Shown piece by piece: positions 42,292 through 51,262 of a stretch of DNA of 53,750 nucleotides; position 1 is the stretch's first letter; each line of letters begins with the position of its first letter. Source of the stretch: an uncultured Alphaproteobacteria bacterium (GTDB taxonomy: Bacteria; Pseudomonadota; Alphaproteobacteria; Bin95); contig CALAHN010000038.1 in the NCBI GenBank assembly GCA_937891825.1, positions 1-53,750 of the forward strand, read 5' to 3'. The notes beneath the pieces are model-generated. The model was not told the origin of the DNA, ran no database searches, and worked only from the letters and a program-made list of their open reading frames with translations. Made by a program: the position numbers and the translations under genes.

Positions 42292-43717
42292 GTCAGGCTC
42301 CGGCGGGACCAGGGAAAAGTCCGAAAACGCAAACGCCATGTGGGGCGGCCGCTTCGAAGGCGGCGCTTCGGATATAATGGCTGCGATCAATGTGTCCATC
42401 GGCTTCGACAAGCGAATGGCCGCACAGGACATTCATGGCTCCAAGGCGCATGTCGCCATGTTGGCGGCGCAGGGCATCGTTTCCGCCGCCGATGCGGCCG
42501 AAATCGCCCGTGGTCTCGACCTGGTCCTGGGCGAGATCGAAGCCGGGACGTTCGTCTTCAAGGATGTGCTTGAAGACATTCATATGAATGTGGAATCCCG
42601 GCTCGCCGAACTGATCGGCGCGCCTGCCGGACGCCTGCATACCGGCCGCTCGCGCAACGATCAGGTCGCGACGGATTTCCGGCTGTGGCTGCGCGATGAA
42701 ATCGACGTGGTCCTGGCCGCGCTCAAGGATCTTCAATTTGCGTTGATCGAACGGGCGGACGCCGCGAGCGACTACATCATGCCGGGCTTCACCCACTTGC
42801 AGAACGCCCAGCCCGTAACCTTCGGCCATCATCTGATGGCGTATGTCGAGATGCTTGAGCGGGACCGGGGCCGCTTCCGGGATTGCAGGGCGAGGTTGAA
42901 TGAATCGCCTCTCGGCGCCGCCGCGCTCGCCGGCACGCCCTATCCGATCGACCGGACGATGACGGCGGCCGCGCTTGGCTTCGACCGGCCGATGAACAAC
43001 TCGCTCGACGCCGTGTCTGCCCGTGACTTCGCCCTGGAGTTTCTGGCGGCCGCCTCGATCAACGCGATGCACCTCTCGCGGCTCGCCGATGAGATCGTGC
43101 TCTGGATGAGCGCGCAATTCCGTTTCATCAAGCTCTCCGACGCCTTCACGACCGGCAGCTCGATCATGCCGCAGAAGCGCAATCCCGACGCGGCGGAACT
43201 GGTGCGAGCCAAGATCGGGCGGGTCGCCGGCTCCTTCACGTCGCTGCTGACCATGATGAAGGGCCTGCCGCTCGCCTATTCCAAGGACATGCAGGAGGAC
43301 AAGGAGCCAGTCTTCCTGGCGGTCGATGCGCTGATGCTGGCGATCGCGGCGATGGCGGGCATGGCTCGGGACATGCAGCCCAACCGTCAGGCGATGCTCG
43401 CCGCCGCGAAGCTGGGCTTCACGACTGCGACAGACGTTGCCGACTGGCTGGTGCGCGAGCATGGCAAAGCGTTCCGCGAAGCGCACCATATCGCCGGCGC
43501 GTTGGTAGGCGTCGCGGAAAAGCGCGGCTGCGGCCTGGAAGATTTATCGCTCGCCGAAATGCAGTCGGTCGCGCCCGAGATCGACGAGCGGGTCTATGCC
43601 GTGCTCAAGGTTGAAGCATCGGCGGCTGCGCGGACGAGCTTCGGCGGCACGGCGCCGGCCCGGGTCGCGGCCGCGGTCAAGGCGGCGAAAGCCCGGCTGC
43701 TGGCGGAGGAGGCGTGA
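42290..43717 (+). CDS. argH: argininosuccinate lyase
   Basis: A 475-aa fumarase/aspartase-superfamily enzyme, last step of arginine synthesis. Landmarks: [73 protein letters not shown] and the signature [20 protein letters not shown] with its catalytic Ser loop. The ATG at 42290 gives the short variable leader usual before MWGG and has AAGGAA upstream. Its stop overlaps the lptM-like ATG by one base, and lysA follows, forming an argH-lptM-lysA unit. Confidence 0.96.
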   Translation: MSGSGGTREKSENANAMWGGRFEGGASDIMAAINVSIGFDKRMAAQDIHGSKAHVAMLAAQGIVSAADAAEIARGLDLVLGEIEAGTFVFKDVLEDIHMNVESRLAELIGAPAGRLHTGRSRNDQVATDFRLWLRDEIDVVLAALKDLQFALIERADAASDYIMPGFTHLQNAQPVTFGHHLMAYVEMLERDRGRFRDCRARLNESPLGAAALAGTPYPIDRTMTAAALGFDRPMNNSLDAVSARDFALEFLAAASINAMHLSRLADEIVLWMSAQFRFIKLSDAFTTGSSIMPQKRNPDAAELVRAKIGRVAGSFTSLLTMMKGLPLAYSKDMQEDKEPVFLAVDALMLAIAAMAGMARDMQPNRQAMLAAAKLGFTTATDVADWLVREHGKAFREAHHIAGALVGVAEKRGCGLEDLSLAEMQSVAPEIDERVYAVLKVEASAAARTSFGGTAPARVAAAVKAAKARLLAEEA

Positions 43718-43839
43718 TGCGGGCCTGGATGATCGCCGCCGCAATCGGCCTGCTGCTCGCCGGTTGCGGCAAGAAAGGCGAGCTTGAGCATCCGGAGGGC
43801 GCGAAGCCCGTTTACCCCAAGGTTTACCCGACACGATGA
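43717..43839 (+). CDS. lptM: small LptM/YifL-like lipoprotein
   Basis: A 40-aa lipoprotein easily missed because of its size. It has a short signal (MIAAAIGLLLAGC) with a lipobox ending in Cys17 and a mature part CGKKGELEHPEGAKP. The CGxKGxLxxP pattern is that of LptM (YifL), which in E. coli helps mature the LptD/E LPS translocon. It overlaps argH by one base and lysA by four (ATGA). Small lipoproteins of this type sit directly upstream of lysA in many proteobacteria. Confidence 0.85.
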   Translation: MRAWMIAAAIGLLLAGCGKKGELEHPEGAKPVYPKVYPTR

Positions 43840-45137
43840 GTTCGCCCGCCATGGATCTGCACAATCGCCTGAAGCTCGCGGCGCCGGCCTTCAGCTATGT
43901 CGATGGCCGCCTGACGGCCGGCGGCGTCGATCTGGCGGCGATCGCGGACGCCGCTCGCGGCCCCGCCTATGTCTATGCCCTCGATGCGGTGCTGGAGGGC
44001 TTCAACGCCTTCAGGACAGCGTTTGCGGGCCAGCCGACGCGCATCTGCTATGCAATGAAGGCCAATGATTCCGTCGCCATCCTGAAAGTCCTGGCGGATG
44101 CGGGCGCCGGCGTCGATGTCGTCTCCGGCGGCGAACTGGCGCTGGCGCTTGCGGCTGGCGTCCCGGCGGATCGGATTGTTTTCTCCGGCGTCGGCAAGAC
44201 GGACCGGGAACTGGTCGAGGCGCTTGAAGCTGGCGTCATGCAGGTCAATGTCGAGACGGCGTATGAGCTTGAACGCCTGTCGGCGCTCGCGGTTGAACGG
44301 GGCAAGCGCGCCGCGGTCGCGCTCCGCGTCAATCCGGATGTCGATGCCGGGACCCTGGACGTCATCTCGACCGGCCGGGCCACGGATAAATTCGGGATCG
44401 CCTATGACGAGGCGGAAGCGATTTACGCCAAGGCCGCGACCCTGCCGGGGATCGACCTCGCCGGGGTCGCCATGCATATCGGCTCCCAGATCGCCGACGT
44501 GGCGCACTGCGCCGCGGCCTGCGCCAAGCTGCGCGCGCTTTGGGAGCGATTGGCGGCGAACGGCGTCCGATTGCGGCGGTTCGATATTGGCGGCGGCCTG
44601 GGCATTCGCTACAGGGACGAAACGCCGCCGTCCATCCAGGCCTATGCCGAGACGGTCAAGGCCGCGGTGGCGGGCCTGGACTGCGAAGTCGTGCTGGAGC
44701 CGGGCCGCCGCATCGTCGGGCCGACCGGGGCGCTCCTGGCGGAGGTCGTTTCGATCAAGCATGCGGCCGGGCTGCGCTTCGTCATCCTGAACGCGGCGAT
44801 GAACGATCTGATCCGGCCTGCGCTCTATAAGGCGTGGCATGAGATCGTGCCGCTGGTCGACCCGGGCGACGCTCCATGGACGCCCGCCGAGATCGTCGGC
44901 CCGGTCTGCGAATCCACTGACAAGTTCGCGGCCGCGCGGCCATTGCCGCCGCTCAAGCCCGGCGACAAGGTTGCTTTCCTTTGCGCCGGGGCCTACGGCG
45001 CCGTCATGGCGTCGGAATATAACGGCCGCCCGCGCGCGCCGGAAGCTGTTGTGCGGAATGGGCAATGGTCATTCTCCCGCCCGCCGCGCCAATATGACGA
45101 CCTTATTCGCGAGCAATCGCTTCCCGCCTGGCTCTAG
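43836..45137 (+). CDS. lysA: diaminopimelate decarboxylase
   Basis: A 433-aa PLP enzyme making lysine from meso-diaminopimelate. The PLP Lys lies in ICYAMKANDSVAIL; GVGKTDRELVEAL and VNVETAYELERLSAL follow; FDIGGGLGIRY is the Gly-rich phosphate loop; VLEPGRRIVGPTGALLAEV and the C-terminal active-site Cys in GPVCESTDKFA complete the fold type III signature. Length is typical. The ATG overlaps the lptM-like stop by 4 nt. Confidence 0.96.
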   Translation: MSSPAMDLHNRLKLAAPAFSYVDGRLTAGGVDLAAIADAARGPAYVYALDAVLEGFNAFRTAFAGQPTRICYAMKANDSVAILKVLADAGAGVDVVSGGELALALAAGVPADRIVFSGVGKTDRELVEALEAGVMQVNVETAYELERLSALAVERGKRAAVALRVNPDVDAGTLDVISTGRATDKFGIAYDEAEAIYAKAATLPGIDLAGVAMHIGSQIADVAHCAAACAKLRALWERLAANGVRLRRFDIGGGLGIRYRDETPPSIQAYAETVKAAVAGLDCEVVLEPGRRIVGPTGALLAEVVSIKHAAGLRFVILNAAMNDLIRPALYKAWHEIVPLVDPGDAPWTPAEIVGPVCESTDKFAAARPLPPLKPGDKVAFLCAGAYGAVMASEYNGRPRAPEAVVRNGQWSFSRPPRQYDDLIREQSLPAWL

Positions 45138-45148
45138 GAGTTCTGCCC

Positions 45149-45931
45149 ATGCCCGATACCGCCGCCATTCAAAGGCCGCTTGTCAGCGACACCATCGAAA
45201 CGCTCGCGAACCGCGTCAGCGTCCGCTCCTTTACCGATGAGCCGGTGACCGACGCCCAGGTCGATGCGGTGTTGCAGGCGGCCTTCCGCGCGCCTACCTC
45301 CTCGAACATTCAGTCCTACAGCGTCATCGTCGTCCGCGATCCCGAAACGCTGGCGAAGCTGGCGGTCGTGACGGCCGGGCAGAAGCATGTCCTGAACGCG
45401 CCGGTGTTCCTGGCGTTCTGCGCGGACATGACCCGGATCGACAAGGCGGTCACGGCCAAGGGCGGCAATATCGAGCGCAACAATCTCGAAACCGGCCTCG
45501 TCACCTCGATCGATGCGGCCCTGGTCGGCATGTCGGCCTATATCGCGGCGGACTCGCTTGGCATGAAGGGCGTCATGATCGGCGCGGTCCGGAATAACGC
45601 CCTGGAGACCGCGAAGATCCTGGGCTTGCCGAAACGGGTGTTCTGCGTGTTCGGCATGGTGCTGGGCTGGCCGGATGTCGTGCCGAGCCAGAAGCCCCGC
45701 ATGACGTTCGAGAGCGTCGTGCACTACGAGCAATATGGCCAGACCCGCGACGGCGGCGAACTCGACCCCGCGGTCGCCGCCTACGACGCCGCGCTCGCCG
45801 CCCATTACGCGAGCGAGGGCAAGCCGACCGCGCCGGATAGCTGGTCCGCCGATGTCGCGAAGAAGTTCATGCCGGAACCGCGCCAGAACCTCCGCAAGGA
45901 ACTGGCGGCGCTCGGTTTCGATTTTCTCTAG
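45149..45931 (+). CDS. NfsA-like nitroreductase family FMN oxidoreductase
   Basis: A 260-aa flavin reductase-fold protein. Landmarks are RVSVRSFTDEPVTDAQVDAV, AAFRAPTSSNIQSYSVIVVR, DAALVGMSAYIAADSLGMKG, GLPKRVFCVFGMVLGWPD and the C-terminal YEQYGQTRDGGELD. These match the NADPH-dependent NfsA/Frp subgroup, which reduces nitro-compounds, quinones or flavin. It starts 11 nt after lysA and probably shares its transcript. The physiological substrate is unknown. Confidence 0.9.
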   Translation: MPDTAAIQRPLVSDTIETLANRVSVRSFTDEPVTDAQVDAVLQAAFRAPTSSNIQSYSVIVVRDPETLAKLAVVTAGQKHVLNAPVFLAFCADMTRIDKAVTAKGGNIERNNLETGLVTSIDAALVGMSAYIAADSLGMKGVMIGAVRNNALETAKILGLPKRVFCVFGMVLGWPDVVPSQKPRMTFESVVHYEQYGQTRDGGELDPAVAAYDAALAAHYASEGKPTAPDSWSADVAKKFMPEPRQNLRKELAALGFDFL

Positions 45932-46063
45932 AAGTTCGCCTCATCGATCGTGGCGCTGCGTAATCAATGAGTTACAAGCGCTTCTACTGGGGCGCGCTTT
46001 TGTCTGGTCGGACCGGCTTGAAAGTGGTTTGATTGTCATCGGTTCAAGGGGGGAGGCTGCGGC

Positions 46064-46840
46064 ATGGACGGCATGGCGCCGATGCAATCGGCATACGATC
46101 TGGACGGGTATGCGGCCGAACGGGAATTGCGCGTGCAATTGGCCGCGGCCTACCGCCTTGTCGATCACTTCGGCTGGACCGAGTTGATCTATGGCCACCT
46201 GACCGCGCGCGTGCCGGGGCCGGAGCATCATTTCCTGATCAACCCCTACGGGCTGAACTATGACGAGGTGACCGCGTCGAACCTCGTCAAGATCGATCTC
46301 GATGGCAACGTGATTTCCGGCGGCGGTTACGGCGTGAACTATGCGGGCTTCGTCATTCACTCCGCCATCCATATGGCGAAGGCGGACAAGAACCGCGTCG
46401 TCATGCACACCCATACCCGGGCCGGCATGGCGGTGGCGGCGCTCGAAGACGGCCTCCTGCCGATCTCGATGACCTCGACCCAGTTCTATGGCGACATCGC
46501 CTATCACGACTATGAAGGCGTCAGCGTCTATCTGGACGAGCGCGAGCGCATCCAGCAGGCGCTCGGCGAGGCCAAAGCGATGATCCTGCGGAATCACGGG
46601 CTGTTGACGGTCGGCCGCACGGTGCCGGAAGCTTTCCTGAACCTTTACCGGCTCGAGCGCGCCTGTCAGGTGCAGATCGACGCCCTGGCGGCCGGCAAGG
46701 TCCGCCAGATATCCGGCAATGTCGCCGCCCGCAGCCGTGAGGACCTGGAAGTCAGGGCGACGGACAAGCCCAAGGGCGACCTTGAGTTCGCGGCGCTGAT
46801 GCGCAAACTCGACAAGACCGACGCCAGCTACAGGACCTGA
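46064..46840 (+). CDS. class II aldolase/adducin family protein
   Basis: A 258-aa Zn-dependent aldolase-fold protein. Zinc ligands are visible as the HxH in VVMHTHTRAGMAV and a third His in LRNHGLLTVG. NPYGLNYDEVTASNLVKIDL is the substrate-loop block. Members include fuculose-phosphate aldolase, ribulose-phosphate epimerase and various decarboxylases; several larger members, as here, are annotated only as adducin-like. Its stop overlaps the start of the serine hydrolase gene (TGATG), indicating coupling. The 132-bp upstream gap shows no strong promoter. Confidence 0.9.
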   Translation: MDGMAPMQSAYDLDGYAAERELRVQLAAAYRLVDHFGWTELIYGHLTARVPGPEHHFLINPYGLNYDEVTASNLVKIDLDGNVISGGGYGVNYAGFVIHSAIHMAKADKNRVVMHTHTRAGMAVAALEDGLLPISMTSTQFYGDIAYHDYEGVSVYLDERERIQQALGEAKAMILRNHGLLTVGRTVPEAFLNLYRLERACQVQIDALAAGKVRQISGNVAARSREDLEVRATDKPKGDLEFAALMRKLDKTDASYRT

Positions 46841-48078
46841 TGCCCATGAATACGACGACCCGCCCCGCCGCCGTCGGCATGTCGAAAGACCGGCTCGCCC
46901 GCATCGGACCCTGGATGGAAGGCTATGTGGCGAGCGGCAAGCTCGCCGGCTGCATGACCCTGATCGCGCGCCATGGCCAGATCGTCTACTGGGACCAGCG
47001 CGGCATGGCGGATGAGGGGACGGGCCGGCCGATGGCCGCCGACGATATCTTCCGCATTTATTCGATGACCAAGCCGATCGTCTCGGCGGCGGCGATGGCA
47101 TTGTTCGAGGAAGGCCTGTTTCAACTCGACGATCCGGTCGCGCGCTTCCTGCCGGAGTTCGGGAACAGCCAGCTCTGGCTCGAAGGCGAGGGCGAGGCCA
47201 TGAAGACCGAGCCCGTCGGCGACGCCATGAAGATCTGGCATCTGATGACCCATACCTCGGGCCTCGTCTACGGCAACCGGGAGCCGGGGGAGGTCGGGCG
47301 CGCCTATCAGGCGGCTGGCGTCGATTTCTCCGGCAGCCGCAACACTGGCGATCTGGCAGAGATGACCCGGCGCTGCGCTTCCATGCCGCTCCGCTGGCGG
47401 CCGGGGACGCGCTGGGAATACAGCGTCGCGACCGATGTGCTGGGACGGCTGGTCGAAGTCGTCGCCGGCAAGCCGCTCGCCGAAGTGCTGCAGGAGCGGA
47501 TTTTCAAGCCGCTCGGCATGACGGACACTGGCTTTCAATTGCCGAAGACCAAAGCGCAGCGGCTGACGGCGCTGTTTCAGCGCCAGGCCGATGGCAGCCG
47601 GAAGGAAACGGATCCGGCGAGCGAGCTCTCGTCCTGGGCGCAGCCGATCACGCTCGCATCCGGCGGCGGCGGTCTGGTCTCCACGGCGGCGGATTATCTT
47701 AAGTTCACGGAGATGCTGCGCGGCCTTGGCGAGTATGAAGGCGCGCGGACGCTTGGCCGGAAGACCGCCGCATACATGATGCGCAATCACCTGCCGGGCA
47801 ACGCCGACCTTACGTCCATGGGCCAGCCCGTGTTCAGCGAGACCAGCTATGACGGCATCGGCTTCAGCCTCGCGGGCTCAGTCGTCATCGACGCCGCCAA
47901 GGCGAAGGCGCTCTGTTCGGAAGGCGAATTTGCCTGGGGCGGGGCCGCGTCGACCGGGTTCTGGGTGGACCCGGCAGAAGGCATTTGCGCGATCTTCATG
48001 ACCCAGCTTCTGCCCTCATCCTCCTATCCGATCCGGCGGGAGCTTCGCACCCTGACCTATCAGGCGCTGATCGATTGA
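46840..48078 (+). CDS. serine hydrolase, class C beta-lactamase-like
   Basis: A 412-aa serine hydrolase of the beta-lactamase/esterase EstB type. The SxxK motif is IYSMTKPIVSAA (Ser75, Lys78), the second motif is the Tyr of WEYSVATDVLGRLV, and the third conserved region near the C-terminus is WGGAASTGFWVDP. No signal peptide is visible, which favours a cytosolic esterase over a periplasmic beta-lactamase. It is translationally coupled to the class II aldolase gene. Confidence 0.9.
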   Translation: MPMNTTTRPAAVGMSKDRLARIGPWMEGYVASGKLAGCMTLIARHGQIVYWDQRGMADEGTGRPMAADDIFRIYSMTKPIVSAAAMALFEEGLFQLDDPVARFLPEFGNSQLWLEGEGEAMKTEPVGDAMKIWHLMTHTSGLVYGNREPGEVGRAYQAAGVDFSGSRNTGDLAEMTRRCASMPLRWRPGTRWEYSVATDVLGRLVEVVAGKPLAEVLQERIFKPLGMTDTGFQLPKTKAQRLTALFQRQADGSRKETDPASELSSWAQPITLASGGGGLVSTAADYLKFTEMLRGLGEYEGARTLGRKTAAYMMRNHLPGNADLTSMGQPVFSETSYDGIGFSLAGSVVIDAAKAKALCSEGEFAWGGAASTGFWVDPAEGICAIFMTQLLPSSSYPIRRELRTLTYQALID

Positions 48079-48087
48079 GCGTGTGGC

Positions 48088-48103
48088 TGTGATCGGCCTC
48101 ACA
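48088..48103. promoter_or_regulatory. perfect CRP-type palindrome upstream of cytochrome c
   Basis: TGTGATCGGCCTCACA exactly matches the enterobacterial CRP consensus TGTGA-N6-TCACA. It lies 9 bp after the serine hydrolase stop and 81 bp before the cytochrome c ATG, a plausible place for a CRP/FNR-family activator site. Which family member would bind it in this organism is unknown. Confidence 0.55.
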
Positions 48104-48184
48104 GAGCGGCACATTCGCGCTTGCCGCGTCGCCTCGAACGCCCACCTATTGGGCATCGAGAACGCGATGGACGGAGGCAAGGCG

Positions 48185-48667
48185 ATGCAGCAGCGTAGGG
48201 ACCTAATCCTGGTGGCGACGGCCGCGTTGGCGCTTGCCGTATTCGCAGCTTTCGGCGCTGCCGCGCGCGCCCAGACCGCCGCGCCGGCGGATGCGCCCCC
48301 GACCGCCGCCCAGACCGCGAAGCCCAGCGACTATGGCGTGACGCCGGCGATCCGGCCGAACGACGACCCGGTCGACAAGGGAGCCTTCATCTACAAGCAG
48401 CGCTGCGCGGTCTGCCATGCGCGCGCCGCGGATGGGAAGACCGAATACGGTCCGCATCTGGCGGGCATTTTCGGCCGCAAGGCGGCGACGACGGGCTGGG
48501 ACGGCCATACCCGCCAGTTCAAGGCGATGGACACGGTTTGGAACGACGCCGCGCTCGATGCGCTCCTGACCGACCCGCAAGCTGCGGCGCCAGGCATCAA
48601 GATGGATGTCGTGGTCCGTTTCAAACGGTCCCGCGAAGCGCTAATCGCCTATCTGAAAACGCTTTAA
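48185..48667 (+). CDS. periplasmic monoheme class I cytochrome c
   Basis: A 160-aa exported c-type cytochrome. The signal peptide (LILVATAALALAVFAAFGAA) ends near ARA at residue 29. The heme-binding motif is CAVCH (Cys74, Cys77, His78), followed by YGPHLAGIFGRKAATTGW, typical of cytochrome c2/c550-like proteins, and a Met axial ligand near residue 140 (PGIKMDVVVRF). The ATG at 48185 has GGAGG seven bases upstream; upstream in-frame codons lie in the promoter region. It likely carries electrons to a terminal oxidase or other periplasmic partner. Confidence 0.9.
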   Translation: MQQRRDLILVATAALALAVFAAFGAAARAQTAAPADAPPTAAQTAKPSDYGVTPAIRPNDDPVDKGAFIYKQRCAVCHARAADGKTEYGPHLAGIFGRKAATTGWDGHTRQFKAMDTVWNDAALDALLTDPQAAAPGIKMDVVVRFKRSREALIAYLKTL

Positions 48668-48720
48668 CCAAACGCTCACTCGACTGAGGCATGCTGCGCG
48701 CAAGATGTTTGGGGATAGCG

Positions 48721-49080
48721 ATGGCGCGCATATTACTTGCCGAAGACGATGATTCGATGCGCGCGTTCCTGAAGCGCGCCCTCGAAAAAGGCGGACATGA
48801 CGTTGAAGCCGTGGGCGACGGGATCGACGCGCTCGCCGCGCTGATCTCCGACCGCTACGATCTGTTGCTCGCCGACATCGTGATGCCGGGGCTGGATGGG
48901 ATCGAACTGGCGCGCCGCGCGTCCCAGGACGATCCGGCGATGCGCGTCATCCTGATTACCGGCTTCGCCGCGGTGGCGCTGCGGGCGCGGACGGAAGCGC
49001 CCTCGGGCGCGCAGGTGCTGTCGAAGCCGATGCATCTCCGCGAACTGGTCGCCCAGGTCGACGTCATTCTCGCAGCCTGA
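48721..49080 (+). CDS. cpdR: response regulator CpdR
   Basis: A 119-aa single-domain receiver. ARILLAEDDDSMRAFLKRAL, the phospho-acceptor Asp52 in LLADIVMPGLDGIELARR, the Thr of VILITGFAAVAL and the Lys of VLSKPMHLRELV are readable and closely match Caulobacter CpdR. In Caulobacter, unphosphorylated CpdR primes ClpXP for cell-cycle proteolysis and is controlled by CckA-ChpT. Its presence supports an alphaproteobacterial host. It converges on the histidine kinase gene 10 nt beyond, so they are not co-transcribed. Confidence 0.93.
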   Translation: MARILLAEDDDSMRAFLKRALEKGGHDVEAVGDGIDALAALISDRYDLLLADIVMPGLDGIELARRASQDDPAMRVILITGFAAVALRARTEAPSGAQVLSKPMHLRELVAQVDVILAA

Positions 49081-49090
49081 CGGGGCCGCG

Positions 49091-51106
49091 TCAGGCCGAT
49101 ACAGCCTCCAGGGCGCGAACCTTGTCCTTCGGCAGGATGATGGTAAAGGACGAGCCGTCGCCCTTGGCCGACTTGATTTCCAATTCGCCTTGATGCATCT
49201 CGACAACGGCCTTGACGATCGAAAGACCCAGCCCTGCGCCCTTGAGCGGCTTGGCGCCCAACCGGCGCGCCTGGGTGAACGGCTGCGTGATCCGGGGCAG
49301 ATCGCTGGCAGGAATGCCCTCGCCGGTATCCTTGACGGTCAAACGCAATCCGTCGCCGCCATCCTCCGCCGTGACAGTGATGGCGCCGCCCTGGGGCGTG
49401 AACTTGATGGCATTGGCGAGCAGATTGATCAACGCCTGCATCATGCCCCGTCGATCGACATGAACCTGTATCGGCGGAATTGAGGGCGCGCTGAGGGTAA
49501 TCTTGGCCTCATGGGCCATCGGCTCCAACAGCCGCAGCACATCTGCCGTCAGTTTTTGCAGGTCGAGCCATTCCGGGTCGAAAGCGTAGCGGCCAGCCGT
49601 CAGTTGCGCATGGTCGAGCATGTTGTCGACCATCTCGAGCATATGCCGCCCGGCGCCGCCAATGTCTTCCAGATACTGCGCCTGACGATCGTTGAGCGGC
49701 CCGAAGGACCGGGCGAGCAGGACGTCGGTGAAACCGATCACGGCGTTCAACGGCGTCCGCATTTCATGGCCAAGCTCGCCGAGCGCCAAGGTCGCCGCAA
49801 TGGCGCGCTCGGCCTCCGGGGAATTCTTTCGTGCGCTTGCCGGCGCTGCGGCCGCGCGCGCAGGCGGAGCGGCGGCCCCTTGGGGCAAGGTCGCCAGGAT
49901 GACAAGCGTCCGCCCATCCGCCATTTGCCGTGCGTTGGCGGCCAGCGCCACGCCGCCGCTGTCGGTCTTGCCCGGCAGGCCGACGGGGGTCCAGGCATCC
50001 TTCGCCGCATCCGTGAACCGACCAAGCTTCCGGCCGGTAAGCGCTTCCGATGGCTGGCCGAGCAAGGCGCACGCCGCTGGGTTGGTCCGGCTGATGCGGC
50101 CTGTCCGCTCCAGCACGAGGATGCCGACCGTCATGTCATCCCAATAGGCCAGGAGCTCCGCATGCGCGGCTTCGGCCGCTTCGATCCGCCGACGGCTTTC
50201 GGCCATGGCGGCGAACGGCGCGTCCGCCAGACTTTGCAGCACCAGTTCGTCGCCATTCTCCAGGCGCTGGGTCGCAAGCCGAAGCCAGCGGCCTTCGGCA
50301 GACAGCGCCATCTGCAAGCAGTCGTCGGCCTGGCTGAGGTCGCGGGCGAGCAGCGCCGGTCCGAAGCGGGTTTCCGAGCGGCCGACAATGGCCGCGAGCG
50401 ACAGGCCCTTCAGGTCCTGGCGACGCGCGCCATAGGCGGCGGCGAAAGCCGCGTTCGCGGTCACGAGGCCGCCATCCTTGTCGAAGAGCGCGACGCCGTC
50501 GGTGTGCCGGGCCAGGCCCTCGATCAGCCGGTCGGTCAGTCGGTCGGCGCGCCGGTCGTCTTGGCGCTCGGGCCCGGCTTGGCCAGATGGCGCCCTTTGT
50601 TGCAGCAAGGGCGCGATGCAGCTTCCGACAACGCTGCATGCTGCGCCGAGTCGAATGGGGTCTGCCGCGGATTCGGTCAGCACGACAAGGGCGCCCGTGG
50701 TTACGCCTTTCGTGGCGAGCGGGGTCGCGAAGACGGTCTCATCGGAGACGGCGGCTTTCCCGGCCATGGCATTCCGGCCGAGGGCGATCAGGGTTCGCCG
50801 GGATTGCGCGGTCGTCGCCAGCCCTGAAATCGTGCGCGATGCGGACGCCAGAACGCAGCCATCGCGGCCCAGGGTCACGGCGGAGACAGCGCCCAACGGC
50901 TCCAGCATGGATTGCAGGACCTGGCCAAGGACGATCGAACGGTCGGCGACGCCATGAAAGGCGGCGAGCGCACGCGCCAGCGTCGCGGCCAGATGGCCTT
51001 GATCGATCTGCGGCGCGGCGCCTGGATTCGCGACATGCAGGCGCGCGCCGGTGTTTGGCGCGGCATCGCCGCGGCGCACGCTGCGTCTTGAGCTCGGTCC
51101 CCGCAT
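49091..51106 (-). CDS. soluble PAS-domain sensor histidine kinase
   Basis: A 671-aa kinase with no visible transmembrane segment or signal peptide, so probably cytosolic or peripherally attached. Residues about 50-170 look GAF-like (VTLGRDGCVLASASRTISGL), two PAS-like domains follow (LIEGLARHTDGVALFDKDGG and YWDDMTVGILVLERTGRISR), then the H-box ELGHEMRTPLNAVIGFTDVL (His447) and ATPase motifs NLLANAIKFTP (N), VKDTGEGIP (G1) and KGAGLGLSIVK (G2). No receiver domain is attached. The start at 51106 is supported by AGGAAGAG upstream. It could feed a phosphorelay such as the one acting on CpdR, but nothing in the sequence proves this. Confidence 0.9.
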   Translation of the reverse strand: MRGPSSRRSVRRGDAAPNTGARLHVANPGAAPQIDQGHLAATLARALAAFHGVADRSIVLGQVLQSMLEPLGAVSAVTLGRDGCVLASASRTISGLATTAQSRRTLIALGRNAMAGKAAVSDETVFATPLATKGVTTGALVVLTESAADPIRLGAACSVVGSCIAPLLQQRAPSGQAGPERQDDRRADRLTDRLIEGLARHTDGVALFDKDGGLVTANAAFAAAYGARRQDLKGLSLAAIVGRSETRFGPALLARDLSQADDCLQMALSAEGRWLRLATQRLENGDELVLQSLADAPFAAMAESRRRIEAAEAAHAELLAYWDDMTVGILVLERTGRISRTNPAACALLGQPSEALTGRKLGRFTDAAKDAWTPVGLPGKTDSGGVALAANARQMADGRTLVILATLPQGAAAPPARAAAAPASARKNSPEAERAIAATLALGELGHEMRTPLNAVIGFTDVLLARSFGPLNDRQAQYLEDIGGAGRHMLEMVDNMLDHAQLTAGRYAFDPEWLDLQKLTADVLRLLEPMAHEAKITLSAPSIPPIQVHVDRRGMMQALINLLANAIKFTPQGGAITVTAEDGGDGLRLTVKDTGEGIPASDLPRITQPFTQARRLGAKPLKGAGLGLSIVKAVVEMHQGELEIKSAKGDGSSFTIILPKDKVRALEAVSA

Positions 51107-51142
51107 GTCGGGCTGCTCTTCCTGAACCTACATGGCGGCACC

Positions 51143-51159
51143 GGGGTCTATCTGACCCC
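51143..51159. promoter_or_regulatory. dyad upstream of the histidine kinase
   Basis: GGGGTC-TATCT-GACCCC is a perfect 6-bp inverted repeat 37 bp upstream of the kinase start. It may be an operator or a hairpin in the leader or in the ettA 3' region. The rest of the 156-bp gap holds nothing I recognise. Confidence 0.3.
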
Positions 51160-51262
51160 AGAATGCCTTCAAGCTAACCTACAGCAACCCCCAGGCCAAG
51201 GAAACAGCCGAAACATGGGCATTCGGATTAATTGGCGCAGCCCAGCGCCTGCCGCGCAACCC

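Noticed and set aside
46029-46042. FNR-like box TTGATTGTCATCGG before the class II aldolase gene
   Set aside because: Only the left half matches; the right half has two mismatches in five positions, so chance is likely.
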